Shown: positions 60,967 to 64,000 of the stretch, in pieces
How the letters are laid out: each line of letters starts with the position of its first letter
Position numbering within the stretch: position 1 is the first letter of the stretch
Assembly (NCBI RefSeq): GCF_000183745.1
Contig: NC_014761.1
Coordinates: 2,046,001 to 2,110,000, forward strand
Direction: 5' to 3'
DNA: 64,000 nt
Origin: Oceanithermus profundus DSM 14977
Lineage (GTDB): Bacteria > Deinococcota > Deinococci > Deinococcales > Marinithermaceae
The notes under the pieces: generated by a model
Told to the model about the DNA's origin: nothing
Database searches by the model: none
What the model saw: only the letters and a program-made list of their open reading frames with translations
Made by a program: the position numbers and the translations under genes

Positions 60967-61299
60967 TCAGCCCAGGCTCTCGCGGAAGGCCTGCTCCACG
61001 AGCGCCTCGCTGCGCTCCAGGAAGGCGCGGTAGCGCCGCACGAACGCCAGGGCCTCCGGGGTCAGGCGGCTCCGCCCTCCGCCCTCGCCCCCCGAGTGCG
61101 ACTCGATGAGCCGGAAGCCCAGGGCCGCCTCGACGCGGCGCACCCGGGCCCAGGCGGCGCGGTAGCTGAACCCCGCCGCCCGCGCCCCCGCCTTGAGGCT
61201 GCCGCTGGCGTGCACCGCCTCCAAGAGCCGCAGGGTGCGCGGACCCATCAGGTACTCGCCCGTTTCGGTCTCCAGCCAGAACTTGGCGCGCGGTCGCAT
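60967..61299 (-). CDS. ModE-like winged-helix regulator (DNA-binding domain only)
   Basis: 110 residues. The N-terminal domain of ModE: LWLET-like start, GPRTLRLLEAVHASGSLKAG, FSYRAAWARVRRVEAALGF and SHSGGEGGGRSRLTPEA. The molybdate-binding Mop/TOBE domains are absent, so it may sense oxyanion indirectly or need a partner. It follows tupC by 7 nt on the same strand and probably regulates the tungstate transporter. Confidence 0.85.
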   Translation of the reverse strand: MRPRAKFWLETETGEYLMGPRTLRLLEAVHASGSLKAGARAAGFSYRAAWARVRRVEAALGFRLIESHSGGEGGGRSRLTPEALAFVRRYRAFLERSEALVEQAFRESLG

Positions 61300-61306
61300 G
61301 GTCCCC

Positions 61307-61981
61307 TCAGTAAACCATCTCCCCGGCCACGTAGGCCCGGGTCAGCGCCTCACGAGGACGGACGAAGAGCCGCTCGCTGGGGGCGCGCTCCACGATCCGT
61401 CCCCCCAGGAGGAACCAGGTCTCCTGCCCCAGCCGCCGCGCCTGGTAGAGGTTGTGGGTGACCAGGACGATCGTGCGGCCCTGCCCGTGGGCCTCGCGCA
61501 GCAGCCCCTCGACGCGGTCGACGTTGCCCGGATCGAGGGCCTGGGTGGGCTCGTCCAGGAAGAGGACGTCGGGCTCGATGGCGAGCGCCCGCACCAGCGC
61601 CAGGCGGGCGCGCTCGCCCCCCGACAGCGAGACCGCGGGCTGGGCCAGCTTGTCGGCGAGCCCCACCCGCTCGAGCCACGGCCGCACCCGTCGCGCCGCC
61701 TCGCGCCGGCGCACGCCGCGCAGCTCGAGCCCGAAGGTGGCGTTGGCGAGCACGCTGCGATCGAGCACCGTGCGGTCCTGATCGAGGAAGACCGCCCGCC
61801 CCTGCAGCTCCACGCGGCCGCGGTCGGGGCGCTCGAGTCCCGCGAGCAGGCGCAGGAGCGTGCTCTTCCCCGCACCGCTGGGCCCGATCACGGTCACGAA
61901 GCGGCCCGGGGGCACTTCGAGCGCTTCCACCGTGAGCTCGAAGCCCGGGTAGCGCCGCACCAGCCCCTTGCTCCGGATCAC
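61307..61981 (-). CDS. tupC: Tungstate ABC transporter ATP-binding protein
   Basis: 224 residues. Walker A GPSGAGKST, signature LSGGERARLALVRAL, Walker B VLFLDEPTQALDPGN and switch LVTHNL. GTG start overlaps the stop of the permease gene (GTGA). Assigned to tungstate because of its tupA and tupB neighbours. Confidence 0.9.
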   Translation of the reverse strand: MIRSKGLVRRYPGFELTVEALEVPPGRFVTVIGPSGAGKSTLLRLLAGLERPDRGRVELQGRAVFLDQDRTVLDRSVLANATFGLELRGVRRREAARRVRPWLERVGLADKLAQPAVSLSGGERARLALVRALAIEPDVLFLDEPTQALDPGNVDRVEGLLREAHGQGRTIVLVTHNLYQARRLGQETWFLLGGRIVERAPSERLFVRPREALTRAYVAGEMVY

Positions 61982-62625
61982 CGCCGCTCCCCCCAGACCA
62001 CCAGGACGGCGGTGACGACCAGCGTCACCCCCAGCAGCACCGCCCCCAGCGCCAGCGCGCTCTCCAGCTCGCCCTTGCGGGTCTCCAGCACGACCGCGGT
62101 GGTGAGCACCCGGGTGTGAAAGCGGATGTCCCCGCCGACGATCGTGGCCGCCCCCACCTCGCTGATCGCCGCGCCGAAGCCGGCGGCGAGCGCCGCGACG
62201 ATCGGCCGGCGGCTCTCCCAGAGCAGGGTGGCGAGCACCTGCCGCTCCGTGCCGCCGAGGCCGCGCACCAAGCGCCGCACCCCCTCGGCGCGCACCCGCA
62301 CCGCCGCCAGGGTGAAGCCGGCGATCATGGGAAAGGCCAGCACCGCCTCCGCCAGCACCATGGCCAGCGGGGTGAAGAGCAGCCCCAGCCCGCCCAGCGG
62401 CCCGCTGCGCGAGAGCAGGAAGTAGAAGAGCAGCCCGACGACCACCGGCGGCAGCCCCATCCCCGCGTAGAGGACGACCTGGGCGCCCATGCGCCCCCGC
62501 CGCGGCCGCGAACCCAGCCACACCCCGAGGGGGAGGCCGAAGAGGGCGGCGAGCAGCGTGGCGGCCCCCGCCACCCCCAGGCTGCGGGCGGCGATCTCCC
62601 CGACCTCGGCCCAGGCGAGGGTCAA
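61978..62625 (-). CDS. tupB: Tungstate ABC transporter permease
   Basis: 215 residues, five or six membrane helices, with the binding-protein-dependent permease loop in GLGGTERQVLATLLWESRRP and an EVGAATIVGGDIRFHTRVLT end typical of TupB/ModB-like permeases. Start is TTG immediately after the tupA TAG, which indicates tight coupling. Confidence 0.9.
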   Translation of the reverse strand: MTLAWAEVGEIAARSLGVAGAATLLAALFGLPLGVWLGSRPRRGRMGAQVVLYAGMGLPPVVVGLLFYFLLSRSGPLGGLGLLFTPLAMVLAEAVLAFPMIAGFTLAAVRVRAEGVRRLVRGLGGTERQVLATLLWESRRPIVAALAAGFGAAISEVGAATIVGGDIRFHTRVLTTAVVLETRKGELESALALGAVLLGVTLVVTAVLVVWGERR

Positions 62626-63447
62626 CTAAGGGTTCACCTCCACCTTGCAGCGGCCGTAGAGGGGGTTGAAGAGGCTCTTCCCGAAGCGGTCCTTCAGGTA
62701 GGCGCCGATTTGCTGCTGCACGTCCGGACGCAGCAGGTAGGCGCGCAAGGCGTAGGCCGCCTCGCGGTTCGCCCCGGGGAAGCGCTCGGGGTTCACCACC
62801 ATGTAGCCGTACTGGTTGAGCATGCGCGGATCGGGGCGGTCGAAGAGGCCTTCGAGGTCCACCTTGTCGCGCATGAAGAGGAAGGTGCCGAGGTCGGTGA
62901 GGGTGTAGGCGCGCTTCTCGGCGGCCAGGGTGAGCGTCGCCCCCATGCCGCTGCCCGACTCCAGGTACCAGGGGCGGCCCGCGGGGTCGAGCCCGGCGGC
63001 GCGCCACAACGCCTGTTCGCGGTGGTAGGTGCCGGAGTTGTCGCCGCGGCTGACAAAGGCGGCCTCCGCCGCGAAGATGCGGCGCATGGCGTCCAGGGCG
63101 TCCGCGGCCGCGCCCACGCCCGCAGGGTCGGCGGCGGGGCCGGCGATCACGAAGTTGTTGTAGGCGATGCAGGCGTGGGCCACGCCCTTGCCCTCGCGCA
63201 GGAACCGGGCCTCCAGGTCGGGGGCGTGCACCAGCACGGCGTCGGCGTCGCCGCGCCCGGCGATGGCCAGCGCCTGGCCGGTGCCCACCGCGATCACCTG
63301 CACCGGCACCCCGGTCTCGCGGGTGAAGCCGGGGAGGATCGCCTCGAGCAGGCCCGAATCGTTGACGCTGGTGGTGGTGGCCAGGCGCAGCGGCGCGGCC
63401 GCCAGCGCCGCCCCCAGGAGCAGACCCAACGCGATGAGCTTCTTCAT
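62626..63447 (-). CDS. tupA: Tungstate-binding periplasmic protein
   Basis: 273 residues. Signal peptide (KKLIALGLLLGAALAAAPL), then RLATTTSVNDSGLL (TTTS, 24-27, the oxyanion-binding motif of TupA) and VSRGDNSGTYHREQALW, also characteristic. TupA binds WO4 far more tightly than molybdate. GGAGGTG precedes the ATG, with a palindrome just upstream. Tungsten or molybdenum would serve the formate dehydrogenase of this window. Confidence 0.92.
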   Translation of the reverse strand: MKKLIALGLLLGAALAAAPLRLATTTSVNDSGLLEAILPGFTRETGVPVQVIAVGTGQALAIAGRGDADAVLVHAPDLEARFLREGKGVAHACIAYNNFVIAGPAADPAGVGAAADALDAMRRIFAAEAAFVSRGDNSGTYHREQALWRAAGLDPAGRPWYLESGSGMGATLTLAAEKRAYTLTDLGTFLFMRDKVDLEGLFDRPDPRMLNQYGYMVVNPERFPGANREAAYALRAYLLRPDVQQQIGAYLKDRFGKSLFNPLYGRCKVEVNP

Positions 63448-63461
63448 CGGTCACCTCCGTA

Positions 63462-63477
63462 TTGCACGACGTTGCAA
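63462..63477. promoter_or_regulatory. Candidate operator upstream of tupA
   Basis: TTGCA-CGACGT-TGCAA is a perfect 5-bp inverted repeat (63462-63477), with TTGCA also repeated in the same direction, 15 nt before the tupA start. It is a candidate site for the ModE-like regulator; it is not a match to the E. coli ModE box. Confidence 0.45.
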
Positions 63478-63509
63478 CACCCCCATTCTAGCGCCCGCGC
63501 CCCCGGCAA

Positions 63510-63533
63510 ACGCCCCGCCTGGCGGCGGGGCGT
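63510..63533 (-). terminator. Hairpin after the S1-domain gene
   Basis: ACGCCCCGC (63510-63518) pairs with GCGGGGCGT (63525-63533), followed on the minus strand by TTTG. Confidence 0.6.
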
Positions 63534-63549
63534 GCAACGGACGGTCCGG

Positions 63550-63930
63550 TTAGCGTTTCTTGCGGCCGCGGCCGCGCTTCTTGCCGCCTCCGGCGTCCCC
63601 TCCGGAGTCGGAGCCGCGCATGAAGCTCTTGAGCTTGTGCTCGAACTCGGGGGCCTGCCGCGGCAGCCTCCGGGGCTTGGGCGGGTCGACGGGCTTCTCC
63701 ATGAGCTCCTTGATGGAGAGGTCGAGCCGCCCCTTGTCGTCGCGCCCAAGGACGAAGACCTCGACGATGTCGCCCTCGTTCAAGAAGTCGCGCACGTTCT
63801 TGACGAACTCGTGCGCGATCTCGGAGATGTGCACGAGTCCCGATTCGCCTCCGGGAAGCTCCACAAAGGCGCCGAAGTCCATGACCCGCGTAACGCGGCC
63901 TTCCACGATGCTGCCTGCTTCGTACTTCAT
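63550..63930 (-). CDS. S1 RNA-binding domain protein with basic tail
   Basis: 126 residues. One complete S1 domain (residues 1-75): GSIVEGRVTRVMDFGAFVEL, GLVHISEIAHEFVKN, GDIVEVFVLGRDDKGRLDLS. A Pro/Arg-rich linker and a Gly/Lys/Arg-rich C-terminal tail (KKRGRGRKKR) follow. Resembles YugI/general-stress-protein-13-type S1 proteins and the S1 end of polynucleotide phosphorylase; likely binds ribosomes or RNA. GGAGGAAG precedes the ATG. The 70 bases to the window edge show no further gene. Confidence 0.85.
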   Translation of the reverse strand: MKYEAGSIVEGRVTRVMDFGAFVELPGGESGLVHISEIAHEFVKNVRDFLNEGDIVEVFVLGRDDKGRLDLSIKELMEKPVDPPKPRRLPRQAPEFEHKLKSFMRGSDSGGDAGGGKKRGRGRKKR

Positions 63931-64000
63931 TCAGTTCTTCCTCCATGGGGCGCGACCCGCACGCTGGCGGCAGGGACCTAAGGCAAGGCTTTTCGCGCTC

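Noticed and set aside
60924-60999. A complete tRNA gene at the T-arm-like sequence
   Set aside because: No acceptor, D-arm or anticodon arm can be found upstream; that DNA encodes the end of the ModE-like protein.

Overview
The window is GC-rich bacterial chromosome and reads as a member of the Deinococcus-Thermus phylum, most likely family Thermaceae. The clearest pointers are a cytochrome c552 of the Thermus type (26185-26640), a dnaX gene with an internal A8 slippage run (36687-36694), a CsoR with the Cys-His-His ligand set known from Thermus (39960-40247), proline catabolism split into two separate enzymes, large DUF11/SdrD surface proteins, and many promoters whose -10 box lies 5-7 nt before the start codon, as expected for leaderless mRNAs. 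Genus cannot be fixed from the sequence alone.

Layout. 1-3.6 kb: feoA (cut by the window edge), rluB, a membrane protein, truB and an acetyltransferase. 3.6-6.8 kb: a membrane module of SPFH, Arc-type repressor, PH-domain and CPBP protease genes plus an exported protein. 6.8-10.4 kb: trp operon (trpL leader peptide with attenuator, trpE, a four-helix-bundle gene inside an inverted-repeat element, trpG, trpD). 10.4-14.1 kb: a lipoprotein, an exported protein and gyrB. 14.1-15.0 kb: about 0.9 kb without a gene, packed with dispersed repeats. 15.0-19.4 kb: three-gene formate dehydrogenase (NuoF-like, Fe-S subunit, catalytic subunit). 19.4-21.6 kb: fabI and moeA. 21.6-23.6 kb: a strongly AT-rich, clearly foreign two-gene island (KTSC-like protein plus OLD-type ATPase/Toprim nuclease). 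23.6-27.8 kb: topA, cytochrome c552, a DUF502 protein and a lipoprotein. 27.8-33.2 kb: an ABC exporter, moaC, and a GntR-controlled proline catabolic operon. 33.3-34.6 kb: a MntA/HepT toxin-antitoxin pair with a broken toxin gene, then a second CPBP protease. 34.7-39.5 kb: SRP RNA, a CBS protein, dnaX, an SDR epimerase and a CoA-disulfide reductase. 39.5-42.4 kb: four TlpA-like thioredoxins surrounding csoR-copZ. 42.4-44.5 kb: LMW phosphatase, fructosamine kinase and a DUF4388 protein. 44.5-60.8 kb: a 16-kb minus-strand operon of five surface proteins. 61.0-63.5 kb: tungstate transporter tupABC with a ModE-like regulator. 63.5-63.9 kb: an S1-domain protein.

Functional links. Tungstate uptake (tupABC), moaC, moeA and formate dehydrogenase all serve the pterin Mo/W cofactor. 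Copper sensing (csoR, copZ), four thiol oxidoreductases and cytochrome c552 suggest investment in periplasmic redox and cytochrome or copper-site assembly.

The most unusual feature is a family of G-rich, inverted-repeat elements (copies at 4521-4653, 8341-8839, 14369-14493 and 17241-17303, with a lone arm at 14629-14643). Their forward arm is a run of perfect Shine-Dalgarno sequences. One copy carries a four-helix-bundle (23S rRNA intervening-sequence protein family) gene. Copies lie exactly at operon gene junctions, where they supply ribosome sites, add codons to trpG, and create a 33-codon coupling frame before the formate dehydrogenase catalytic gene.
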